In this document: positions 1-5,004 of the stretch, one piece after another
How positions within the stretch are numbered: position 1 is the first letter of the stretch
How the letters are laid out: every line of letters starts with the position of its first letter
Assembly (NCBI GenBank): GCA_007130355.1
Contig: SLSQ01000223.1
Span: forward strand, 1-5,004
Direction of reading: 5' to 3'
Source of the DNA: Trueperaceae bacterium
GTDB taxonomy: Bacteria > Deinococcota > Deinococci > Deinococcales > Trueperaceae
Length of the DNA: 5,004 nucleotides
The notes under the pieces: model-generated
Databases searched by the model: none
The model's input: the letters and a program-made list of their open reading frames with translations, nothing else
What the model was told of the DNA's origin: nothing
Translations under genes and position numbers: made by a program

Positions 1-1075
1 GCAGGTCGCGGGCGCCGGTGACGGGGGTTCCGACCAGCGCTCGCCAGCGCGAGCCGGAGCTCTCGAGCACCGTCCACTCGTCGTCCGCCTCGGCCAGCCA
101 GCCGTCGCCGGCGACCTCCGGGTCGGGCGTGCGATCGTGGGCGCCCACCTGCAGGATCGGGGCGTCCGGCTCGGGCGGCGGCTCGCCGAGCCAGGCGTCC
201 GGGTCGCGGTCGGCGGGGTCGGCGTCGGCGAGCGCGACGCCGTGGATACGGTCGCCCGCCCCGACCGTTCGGTACGCCGCGATCCAACGGTCGCCCGGTT
301 CGCCCCGTACGGCGCGCGCCTCGAGCGTCTCGGGCGCGAGCCCGCTGCGTTCCTCGACCAGGCGCAGCCGCTGCCGGAACAGCGCCTCGAGCACCTCCGT
401 CGTGTCGCCCTCAAGCGCCGCGTCGTCGAGCGAGAGGCGCGCCACCTCGCGCCGTTCGCCGTCCGGGTCGTGGGCGGCCCACCAGGCGTCGAAGACAGCG
501 TCGGCGCCCTCGACGGCGTAGCGGCCGATGCCGCCCTCCGCGCCGACCCGCACCACGATCCGGTCTTCGTTCCACGGCAGCACCGCCGCCGTCTCCCCCG
601 CCCCGAGCGTGGTCAGGCGGGTGGGCGCGATCGGCAGGATGCCGGCCGGGATCGCCTCGGCCAGCGCCGGGCGGGGGGCGCCGCCCGGGCGGTCCCCCAT
701 CGCCCGCGCGTAGCGGTCGGCGGTGGCGCGGTCGCCGAAGGCGCCGACCCGCACCCGGTAGACGGCGCCGGCCGCCCCCTCGGCGCGCACCACGTACGCC
801 GGGTAGCGTTCGCGCAGCAGCGCGGTCGACAGGTCGATCGCCGCCTCGGCGTCGCTGAGGGCGGCGACCTGGACCGTATACGGCACCGTCGCGAGGGGCG
901 GGGTCCACGGCTCGAGCTCCGGCGGTTCCGGTGGCTCCTGCGCCGACGCGCCGACGCCGGCCCAGGCGACGGCGACGAGGAGCGCCGCGGCGAGGGCGAA
1001 GCGCCGCGCGGAGGAGCGCACGAAGGCGCGCAGGGACGAGCGCATGCGGAGGCGCGGCGGGCCGACGGCGTCCAT
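1..1075 (-). CDS. Secreted SPOR-domain protein (partial, C-terminus outside window)
   Basis: A frame stays open from ATG at 1075 to the left edge, giving 358 codons without a stop; the end of the gene is not in the window. Residues 1-45 form a signal peptide: an Arg-rich n-region (R8-R25), a hydrophobic core FALAAALLVAVAWAG (26-40) and an A-S-A cleavage motif (43-45), so the protein should leave the cytosol by Sec. A short Pro/Glu-rich linker (48-60) leads to a SPOR domain at about 66-127: YTVQVAALSD at its start, YRVRVGAFGDRATADRYARAM at its end, with the paired V-Q-V-A and V-R-V-G-x-F strands of this fold. SPOR domains bind denuded peptidoglycan glycan strands, often at division sites. Residues 160-358 match nothing I recognise; they are acidic, Trp-containing and lack further membrane segments. 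The start was chosen by the AAGGA site and the 1-base overlap with the permease stop; ATG at 1045 is the alternative and keeps the signal peptide. Confidence 0.85.
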   Translation of the reverse strand, partial: MDAVGPPRLRMRSSLRAFVRSSARRFALAAALLVAVAWAGVGASAQEPPEPPELEPWTPPLATVPYTVQVAALSDAEAAIDLSTALLRERYPAYVVRAEGAAGAVYRVRVGAFGDRATADRYARAMGDRPGGAPRPALAEAIPAGILPIAPTRLTTLGAGETAAVLPWNEDRIVVRVGAEGGIGRYAVEGADAVFDAWWAAHDPDGERREVARLSLDDAALEGDTTEVLEALFRQRLRLVEERSGLAPETLEARAVRGEPGDRWIAAYRTVGAGDRIHGVALADADPADRDPDAWLGEPPPEPDAPILQVGAHDRTPDPEVAGDGWLAEADDEWTVLESSGSRWRALVGTPVTGARDL

Positions 1076-1848
1076 CAGAAGTCCTTGCGCTCGAACAGCA
1101 CCACCGCGAACGCCGCGAACGCCGCCGAGTAGAGGGCGACCAGCGTCAGCACCCAGGGAAGGCCGGCCACCGGGTCGGCGTACGCCTGCAGGTGGGTGGT
1201 GAGCAGGTACGGCTCGAGCGCCGGGAAGACGACGAGCAGGTTCATCACGATCAGCACCGACACGGTCGCCAGCGCGCCGGCGGCGGCGTTCATCACGATC
1301 ACCGTGGCCAGCACCGCGAGCAGCGTGATCGGCACCAGCGACAGCGCCGCCATCGCGTAGGCGCCCAGCAGTTCGCGCATCGCGGCGGCCGGCGTCAGCA
1401 TCCCCTGGCCGGTCAACCCGCCCTGGCCGAGGCCGGTGCCGCCCAGGAACGCCTCGAACCCGAACGGGAGGCCCGCGGCGAGCGAGGCGAGCAGGAACGT
1501 GCCCATCGCCACGAACGGGAAGACGGCGAGCACGAGGAGCTTCGCGAGCAGCCAGGCGGAGCGCGTCACCGGCCGCAGCAGCACCGTCGGAAGGGTGCCG
1601 TGGGTAGCCTCGATCCCCACCAGTTCGGCCGCCACGATCGCCATCAGCAGCGGCATCAGGAACTCCATCGAGGAGAGCAGGCTGAGCGCCGGCACCTGGA
1701 ACCCGGACACCAGGAAGAAGCCGTACACCTCGTGGATGCCGGGCGCGTACGACCAGAGCGCCGGAAACACGAGCAACAGCACCGCGGCGGCCCGCACGCT
1801 GGTCAGGCGCGCGAGCTTGCCGAACTCCATCCGCAGCAGCGCGCTCAC
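1075..1848 (-). CDS. ABC-2 family transporter permease
   Basis: A 257-residue integral membrane protein, the partner of the ATPase before it; a functional complex would be expected to hold two copies of each. Six hydrophobic segments are visible at about residues 18-36, 54-75, 100-125, 161-185, 187-210 and 230-251, the usual count for ABC-2/NatB/BcrB permeases. Between segments 2 and 3 lies the conserved ABC-2 stretch EATHGTLPTVLLRPVTRSAW (80-99), whose G-T-L and R-P-V-(T/S)-R elements are typical of this family and lie on the cytosolic side near the ATPase. The opening MEFGKLARL (7-15) is the short amphipathic lead common in these proteins, and the end is FERKDF, a common charged ABC-2 terminus. 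A Gly-rich loop (136-150) lies between segments 3 and 4. The stop overlaps the ATG of the SPOR gene by 1 base (TGATG). The transported substrate is unknown. Confidence 0.9.
   Translation of the reverse strand: MSALLRMEFGKLARLTSVRAAAVLLLVFPALWSYAPGIHEVYGFFLVSGFQVPALSLLSSMEFLMPLLMAIVAAELVGIEATHGTLPTVLLRPVTRSAWLLAKLLVLAVFPFVAMGTFLLASLAAGLPFGFEAFLGGTGLGQGGLTGQGMLTPAAAMRELLGAYAMAALSLVPITLLAVLATVIVMNAAAGALATVSVLIVMNLLVVFPALEPYLLTTHLQAYADPVAGLPWVLTLVALYSAAFAAFAVVLFERKDF
1082..1086 (-). promoter_or_regulatory. Ribosome binding site of the SPOR-domain gene
   Basis: The minus strand reads AAGGA, then a 6-base spacer (CTTCTG), then ATG at 1075. The next in-frame ATG, at 1045 (codon 11), has no such sequence before it, so the upstream start is preferred. 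The site overlaps the last codons of the permease. Confidence 0.6.
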
Positions 1849-2849
1849 CGTCCGGCCCCTTCCGGAGCGTCGGCGGGCGGCGCATCGGGCAGGGGGCCGA
1901 CCGGCTCGTCGACCTGCGTGCGGCGGACCCGTTCGGCGACCACCCGCTCGCGGTAGTAGGCGCGCAGGTCGAAGACGTCCTCGGTCAGCTCGGTCACCGC
2001 GCGTCCCTCCTGCAGCAGGGTCGGCGCCAGGCGGGCGACGTCGCCGCGGTCGGGGATCTGCACGATCACGCGGCCGGCGCGGAGGTAGACCTCCTGGGCC
2101 CACGGTTGCGCCTGCAGCACGTGCCGGGCGGCATGCGCGTCGTCGACCTGGAGCCGGTAGCGCCCGCGCCGGCGGTCGAGGTCGACCTCGTCGATCAGCA
2201 CCCCCTCCTCCAGGATCCCGACCCGGTGCCCGTAGGCGGCGACCTCGTCCAGGTGGTGGGTCGAGAGGAGCACCGCGGCCCCTTCGGCCGCCGCCTCCTG
2301 GAGCACCCGGTGCACCAGGTGGAGGGAAAGCGGATCCATGCCGCTGGCCGGTTCGTCGAGGATCAGCACCTCCGGACGGGTCAGCAGCGCGCCGGCCACG
2401 CCGAGCCGCTGCCGCATCCCGAGGCTGTAGACGCCGACCTTGCGGTCGGCGGCGCTGCCGAGCTCCATCCGTTCGAGCAGCTCGTCGATGCGGTCCGGGT
2501 CCACGCCGCCGGCGAGGCGGGCGTGCAGCCGCAGGTTCGCGCGGCCGGTCATGTACGGGTAGAAGGCGGCGGGCGCCTCGACCACCGCGCCGAGGCGGGC
2601 GCGCACGTCCGGTCGGGCGTGCGGGTCGTGGCCGAGCATCTCGACCCTCCCCTCGCTCGGGAAGGCGAGACCGGACACGAGCCGGATGACGGTGGTCTTC
2701 CCCGCGCCGTTCGGGCCGACCAGGGCGTACACCTCGCCCGGTCGGACCTGGAAGGTCAGGTCGCGGACGATCGGACGACGGCCGTACCGTTTGCCGAGGC
2801 GTTCGGTGCGGATGGACGGCGCGTCGCCGGCGCCGGTCGGCTCGCTCAT
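1845..2849 (-). CDS. ABC transporter ATP-binding protein, NatA/BcrA type
   Basis: A 334-residue cytosolic ATPase that powers the permease encoded next. The motifs run in order: Walker A GPNGAGKT (45-52), Q-loop region VVEAPAAFYPYMTG (89-102), ABC signature YSLGMRQRLG (141-150), Walker B VLILDEP (161-167), D-loop SGMDP (169-173) and H-loop STHHL (H198). The usual Q-loop glutamine is Glu91, and the FYP(Y)MTG context is typical of BcrA/NatA-type exporters that pair with ABC-2 permeases. Residues 226-305 form an accessory domain resembling the C-terminal domain (DUF4162-like) of drug-resistance ABC ATPases, with TEDVFDLRAYY where those have the LEDVFL-type ending. Residues 311-334 are a Pro/Ala/Asp-rich tail. 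The ATG start follows GGAGG and overlaps the kinase stop by 4 bases; the stop overlaps the permease GTG by 4 bases. The substrate cannot be read from the sequence: peptide antibiotic, ion or lipid-like compounds are all possible, as is a role in envelope maintenance. Confidence 0.94.
   Translation of the reverse strand: MSEPTGAGDAPSIRTERLGKRYGRRPIVRDLTFQVRPGEVYALVGPNGAGKTTVIRLVSGLAFPSEGRVEMLGHDPHARPDVRARLGAVVEAPAAFYPYMTGRANLRLHARLAGGVDPDRIDELLERMELGSAADRKVGVYSLGMRQRLGVAGALLTRPEVLILDEPASGMDPLSLHLVHRVLQEAAAEGAAVLLSTHHLDEVAAYGHRVGILEEGVLIDEVDLDRRRGRYRLQVDDAHAARHVLQAQPWAQEVYLRAGRVIVQIPDRGDVARLAPTLLQEGRAVTELTEDVFDLRAYYRERVVAERVRRTQVDEPVGPLPDAPPADAPEGAGR
1856..1861 (-). promoter_or_regulatory. Ribosome binding site of the permease
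   Basis: The minus strand reads AAGGGG (within GGAAGGGG), then a 7-base spacer to GTG at 1848. The alternative in-frame ATG at 1830 (permease codon 7) has no purine-rich sequence before it, so the GTG start is preferred. The site lies within the Pro/Ala-rich tail of the ATPase gene. Confidence 0.55.
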
Positions 2850-4336
2850 GCGGATCCTCCGGCCGCAGTGTACGTGCTCGCGCCCGAACGGTCGCCTCCG
2901 TCCGGATCGACGACGGAGCCCTCGGCCAGGAGCACGTCCAGCACGTGCTCGACCGAGCGGTCGACCGCCTCGTCCAGGTCGGCCACGTCGACGACCGGCA
3001 CGCCGTGCTCCTTGGCGCGCGCCACCAGCCACGCCTGCAGCATGCGGATCTCCTTGAAGTGCTTCAGGTACGGCGCCTTCGGCCGCCGCATGCCGGTCTT
3101 CCCCTCCCGCCGCGCGAAGCGGGAGGCGTGCAGGTCCTCGTCCTCGACGTGGAGCATCAGCTCGACCGTGGTGGCGCCCTCGACCGGCCCGGGGCTCGAG
3201 CCGGGCACGACGTGGATCCCCTCCAGCACCATCGAGGTGGCCTCGGTCACGTTGCGTTCGGCGATCGCGCGCAGGGCGGTGCCGAGCTGCTGCACCTGAG
3301 CGTGGAAGCCGCGCACCACGCGGTGCGGCTTCGGTTCGATCCGCTCCCGTTCGGCCGGCAGCAGATCCGCCTGCCACGCCTCGTAGCTCGAGGCGTGCAG
3401 GACCGGCGACAGGTCGGGGCTGATCAGCGACCGCAGCGCCTGCCGCACCGAGTCGCTCGACACCACCCGCACCAGGCCCAGCCGGTAGCCGAGCTCGGCG
3501 GCGAGGTCCGACTTGCCGACGCCGGCGGTGCCGCCGATCAGCACCACGATCGGGCGTTCCGGCCGGCGTACGGCCCGCATCAGGTCGTAGCGGCGGGCGA
3601 ACTCCTCGCCCGCCATCTCGACCAGCAGCCGCCGCACGCGCAGACGGACCTCGTCGTGGTGCACCACGCCGCCGCTCTGGCGCCAGAGGACCTCCTCGGT
3701 CCGCTTGGCGACCTGGTACGACAGTTCGGGCGCCAGTCCGATCGCCGTCAGCGAGCGGGCCAGCACCCCGCGCGAGTACGGCAGGCGCGAGTCGTCGTCC
3801 TCGATGACCATCAGGTCGGAGGCGCGGCCGAGCGTCGCCTCGTAACGCAGCCGCTGCTCGCGGCCGTAGCGCGCCTCGAGCGCCAGCGCGACCCGTTGCG
3901 GCAGCTCCCCCTCCGGGATGCGGTCGAGCCCTTCGGCGCGGATGCCCTGCTCGACCTGCTGCGCCAGCGACCAGGCCTCCTTGAACCCGAGGCCGAGCTT
4001 CTCGAGCGAGCCGGTCAGGGTGCGGCGCGAGAAGCTGGTCGGTTCGCCGCTGCGGCGTTCGAGCACGATCGGCACGAACGGCGGTGTCTGCCGGCTCCAG
4101 TGCTCGGCCGCCTCACGACCGGCGACGTCGCGGACCCGCTCGCCGACCACCTCGCGCAACGTCTCGAGCGGGACGGTACGGTCGCCCTTCTCCTGCAGGC
4201 GGCGCTCGACGTCGCTGGCGATGCGCAGCGCGTCGTCGGTGAGGACGCCGGCGGCCTGCAGGCCGTCGATGATCTGGCCGGGCGAGAACGGCACCTTGGT
4301 CTTCCCGACCCGGACCCGCAGGTCGCGGCGCTTCAC
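2846..4336 (-). CDS. 2-phosphoglycerate kinase-like P-loop kinase with three ATP-cone-like repeats
   Basis: A 496-residue cytosolic protein (GTG start at 4336). The C-terminal half, residues 260-470, is a kinase of the archaeal 2-phosphoglycerate kinase family (COG2074). It has a Walker A loop GGTAGVGKS (268-276) after a hydrophobic strand (PIVVLI), then SSDSVRQALR (293-302), LHASSYEAW (313-321), LEGIHVVPG (371-379) and HFKEIRMLQAWLV with AKEHGVPVVD (426-450), all characteristic of this family. In hyperthermophilic methanogens the enzyme makes 2,3-bisphosphoglycerate from 2-phosphoglycerate and ATP, a precursor of the thermoprotectant cyclic 2,3-diphosphoglycerate. Plant relatives (rice LPA1) affect phytate levels, so the substrate in bacteria should not be assumed. 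Residues 1-255 hold three ATP-cone-like repeats; archaeal enzymes of about 300 residues have room for one. ATP-cones sense adenine nucleotides, as in ribonucleotide reductase and NrdR, which suggests allosteric control by energy charge. The tail (475-496) is low complexity. The stop overlaps the ABC ATPase start (ATGA). The family call is firm; the reaction is inferred. Confidence 0.88.
   Translation of the reverse strand: MKRRDLRVRVGKTKVPFSPGQIIDGLQAAGVLTDDALRIASDVERRLQEKGDRTVPLETLREVVGERVRDVAGREAAEHWSRQTPPFVPIVLERRSGEPTSFSRRTLTGSLEKLGLGFKEAWSLAQQVEQGIRAEGLDRIPEGELPQRVALALEARYGREQRLRYEATLGRASDLMVIEDDDSRLPYSRGVLARSLTAIGLAPELSYQVAKRTEEVLWRQSGGVVHHDEVRLRVRRLLVEMAGEEFARRYDLMRAVRRPERPIVVLIGGTAGVGKSDLAAELGYRLGLVRVVSSDSVRQALRSLISPDLSPVLHASSYEAWQADLLPAERERIEPKPHRVVRGFHAQVQQLGTALRAIAERNVTEATSMVLEGIHVVPGSSPGPVEGATTVELMLHVEDEDLHASRFARREGKTGMRRPKAPYLKHFKEIRMLQAWLVARAKEHGVPVVDVADLDEAVDRSVEHVLDVLLAEGSVVDPDGGDRSGASTYTAAGGSA
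2856..2860 (-). promoter_or_regulatory. Ribosome binding site of the ABC ATPase
   Basis: The minus strand reads GGAGG, then a 6-base spacer (ATCCGC), then ATG at 2849. It lies within the last codons of the kinase gene and sets the ATPase start at this ATG. It rules out the open-frame extension further upstream, which would run into the kinase gene. Confidence 0.8.
3587..4315 (-). repeat. Three tandem ATP-cone-like protein repeats, 85-residue (255-bp) period
   Basis: Within the kinase, residues 8-80, 93-165 and 178-250 line up without gaps at a period of exactly 85 residues. The anchors are Ser in (P/T-S)-F/Y-S at 18, 103 and 188; Gly after the first helix at 30, 115 and 200; Glu of the V-E/T-E pair at 44, 129 and 214; and the closing aromatic W80, Y165, Y250. 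Repeat 1 looks most like a canonical ATP-cone (VGKTKVPFSPGQIIDGL). Repeats 2 (SFSRRTLTGSLEKLG) and 3 (LPYSRGVLARSLTAIG) keep the helical core but have diverged in the first strands. Little identity remains, so the duplications look old rather than recent DNA repeats. Confidence 0.75.
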
Positions 4337-4968
4337 GACGCCCCTCCCGCCGGCGTCGTCCCCGGCGCGTCCGGCTCCGCCGCCCGCGCGCCGCCGCTCC
4401 CTTCCGGGCCGAGGACCGCGAGCAGCTCGTGCACCACGTTGCCGGTGAAGCCCCAGACGTCGCGCCCCCGCCAGCGGTAGCGATGGAGCACCCGGACGGT
4501 GCCGCGGAAGGTGCGCTCCTCGGTCTCGGGGCGGATCGCGGCGAGTTCGGCGAGCGGCGCTTCGAACGTCTCGGCCACCTCGTCCGGATCGAGCGTCAGC
4601 CGGACCGGCGCCGGCACCGCCGCGACCACCGGTACCGCCAGGTAGTTCGCCGGCGACGGCAGCGGGCTGAGCCGCCCCAGCAGGCCGCCGGGCGGTACGG
4701 CCAACCCGACCTCCTCGGCCGCTTCGCGCACGGCGCACGCCTCGGGCGTCTCGCCGGCGTGCGCGCCGCCGCCGGGGAAGGCGATCTGGCCGGCGTGGTG
4801 CCGCAGCGCGGCGGAGCGCACGGTGAACAGCAGGCGCGGCCCGTCCGGGTGCAGCACCAGGGGGACGAGGACCGCCGCACGCCGAAGGCCGTCGGTCGGG
4901 AAGTCGGTCGGTCGCGCGCGGTGCGCCTCGAGCGCCGCCCGCACCCGCGCGAGCTGCGCCCCGGTCAC
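4333..4968 (-). CDS. NUDIX hydrolase, CoA pyrophosphatase type (NudL/YeaB/Pcd1-like)
   Basis: A 211-residue soluble protein of the NUDIX superfamily. The Nudix box is complete at residues 67-89: G67, E73, R81-E82, E85-E86, G88, L89, matching GX5EX7REUXEEXGU, with the glutamates that bind Mg2+/Mn2+. Directly before it, residues 46-66 carry the signature of the coenzyme-A subgroup: LLFTVRS, then LRHHAGQIAFPGG (R51, R56, H58, G60-Q61). Proteins with this signature hydrolyse CoA or its derivatives to 3',5'-ADP and 4'-phosphopantetheine and are thought to recycle damaged or excess CoA in the cytosol. The length is close to the family norm of about 190-210. The last 24 residues are a low-complexity Gly/Ala/Pro tail. 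The GTG start at 4968 follows GGGAG. The stop overlaps the GTG of the kinase by 4 bases, so the two are probably co-translated. Another diphosphate substrate (NADH, ADP-ribose) is possible, but the CoA motif makes it less likely. Confidence 0.92.
   Translation of the reverse strand: MTGAQLARVRAALEAHRARPTDFPTDGLRRAAVLVPLVLHPDGPRLLFTVRSAALRHHAGQIAFPGGGAHAGETPEACAVREAAEEVGLAVPPGGLLGRLSPLPSPANYLAVPVVAAVPAPVRLTLDPDEVAETFEAPLAELAAIRPETEERTFRGTVRVLHRYRWRGRDVWGFTGNVVHELLAVLGPEGSGGARAAEPDAPGTTPAGGAS
4343..4347 (-). promoter_or_regulatory. Ribosome binding site of the 2PGK-like kinase
   Basis: The minus strand reads GGAGG, then a 6-base spacer (GGCGTC), then GTG at 4336. It fixes the kinase start there. 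Without it the open frame would extend about 134 further codons into the NUDIX gene. Confidence 0.75.
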
Positions 4969-5004
4969 GGCGACTCCCGCTCCGGCGCGGGGCGCGTCGG
5001 GGCC
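4965..5004 (-). CDS. Possible C-terminal end of an upstream gene (partial)
   Basis: Reading the minus strand from the right edge, one frame stays open for 12 codons (A-P-T-R-P-A-P-E-R-E-S-P) and ends in TGA at 4967-4965. That TGA sits inside the GTGA that starts the NUDIX gene, the same 4-base overlap seen at two other junctions of this gene run. This recurrence is the main reason for proposing a gene here. Twelve Pro/Arg/Glu-rich residues give no family assignment, and in DNA of this GC content a short open frame is weak evidence by itself. The bulk of any such gene lies outside the window. Confidence 0.4.
   Translation of the reverse strand, partial: APTRPAPERESP
4974..4978 (-). promoter_or_regulatory. 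Ribosome binding site of the NUDIX gene
   Basis: The minus strand reads GGGAG, then a 5-base spacer (TCGCC), then GTG at 4968. It supports the GTG start, which has no ATG competitor before the conserved domain. It would lie inside the end of the upstream gene, as expected for translational coupling. Confidence 0.6.

Noticed and set aside
411..908. A 165-codon minus-strand open frame
   Set aside because: It lies in another frame of the SPOR gene and gives an Arg/Gly-rich product without motifs. The frame starting at 1075 has the signal peptide and SPOR domain.
137..1956. Long open frames on the plus strand (for example 137-1132 and 931-1956)
   Set aside because: Their translations are Arg/Gly/His/Ala-rich low complexity with no domain. 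They mirror the minus-strand SPOR and permease genes, which have clear motifs, and arise from the scarcity of stops in GC-rich DNA.
3103..3126. 8-bp perfect inverted repeat (CCTCCCGC / GCGGGAGG) with an 8-base loop, terminator-like
   Set aside because: It lies within the conserved kinase coding region (around residues 404-411), has no U-tract on either strand, and such GC hairpins are expected by chance in this composition.
1436..3299. Plus-strand open frames opposite the ABC ATPase and permease (1436-2689, 2106-3299)
   Set aside because: They are antisense to genes with complete Walker, signature and membrane motifs. The products are compositionally biased and show no recognisable family.
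3312..3327. 6-bp inverted repeat CGCACC / GGTGCG with a 4-base loop
   Set aside because: It is internal to the kinase gene with no adjacent T-run or regulatory context, so it is not a credible terminator or operator.
2945..4480. A 511-codon plus-strand open frame
   Set aside because: It is antisense to the kinase. The product is His/Gln/Arg/Leu-rich without domains, a typical complement-frame artefact of high-GC coding DNA.
4337..4738. Upstream extension of the kinase frame into the NUDIX gene, which could be read as a fusion
   Set aside because: The extra residues are Arg/Gly/Ala-rich and only shadow the NUDIX reading frame. GTG at 4336 has a GGAGG site at 6 bases and a 4-base overlap. The similar extensions of the ATPase (to 3377) and permease (to 2103) fail for the same reason.
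1..5004. Search for tRNA/rRNA genes, CRISPR repeats, insertion sequences, attachment sites, toxin-antitoxin or phage-defence genes
   Set aside because: No direct repeat array, terminal inverted repeats, transposase, integrase, cloverleaf or defence domain was seen. The window is almost entirely accounted for by the five ordinary coding genes.

Overview
The window is a compact, high-GC (roughly 70%) stretch of bacterial chromosome in which every supportable gene lies on the minus strand, so it reads from right to left. Strong GC bias at third codon positions, frequent GTG starts and a secreted SPOR-domain protein fit a high-GC, probably diderm bacterium. A Deinococcota/Trueperaceae-like lineage is my guess, but no marker gene here settles the taxonomy.

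Layout in transcription order: (i) 5004-4965, a possible 12-codon C-terminal end of an upstream gene; (ii) 4968-4333, a NUDIX hydrolase of the CoA-pyrophosphatase type; (iii) 4336-2846, a P-loop kinase related to archaeal 2-phosphoglycerate kinase, with an unusually long N-terminus of three ATP-cone-like repeats at an exact 85-residue period; (iv) 2849-1845, an ABC transporter ATPase of the NatA/BcrA type; (v) 1848-1075, its six-helix ABC-2 permease; (vi) 1075 to the left edge, a secreted protein with a signal peptide and a SPOR domain, cut by the window end.

Each of the four fully visible junctions is a stop/start overlap (GTGA, ATGA, GTGA, TGATG), and the junction at the right edge looks the same. 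All five starts have a purine-rich Shine-Dalgarno-like sequence at a sensible distance. There is essentially no non-coding DNA, and no promoter, terminator, RNA gene, mobile element, CRISPR array or attachment site was seen. The genes therefore look like the middle of one translationally coupled operon whose promoter lies right of the window and whose end lies left of it.

Functionally, the first two genes are soluble enzymes of nucleotide/phosphometabolite handling, and the last three concern the envelope: an ABC exporter or membrane-remodelling pair plus an exported SPOR protein. Nothing in the sequence proves a shared pathway. The most unusual feature is the triple ATP-cone kinase. The rest is recognisable family biology in a tightly packed arrangement.
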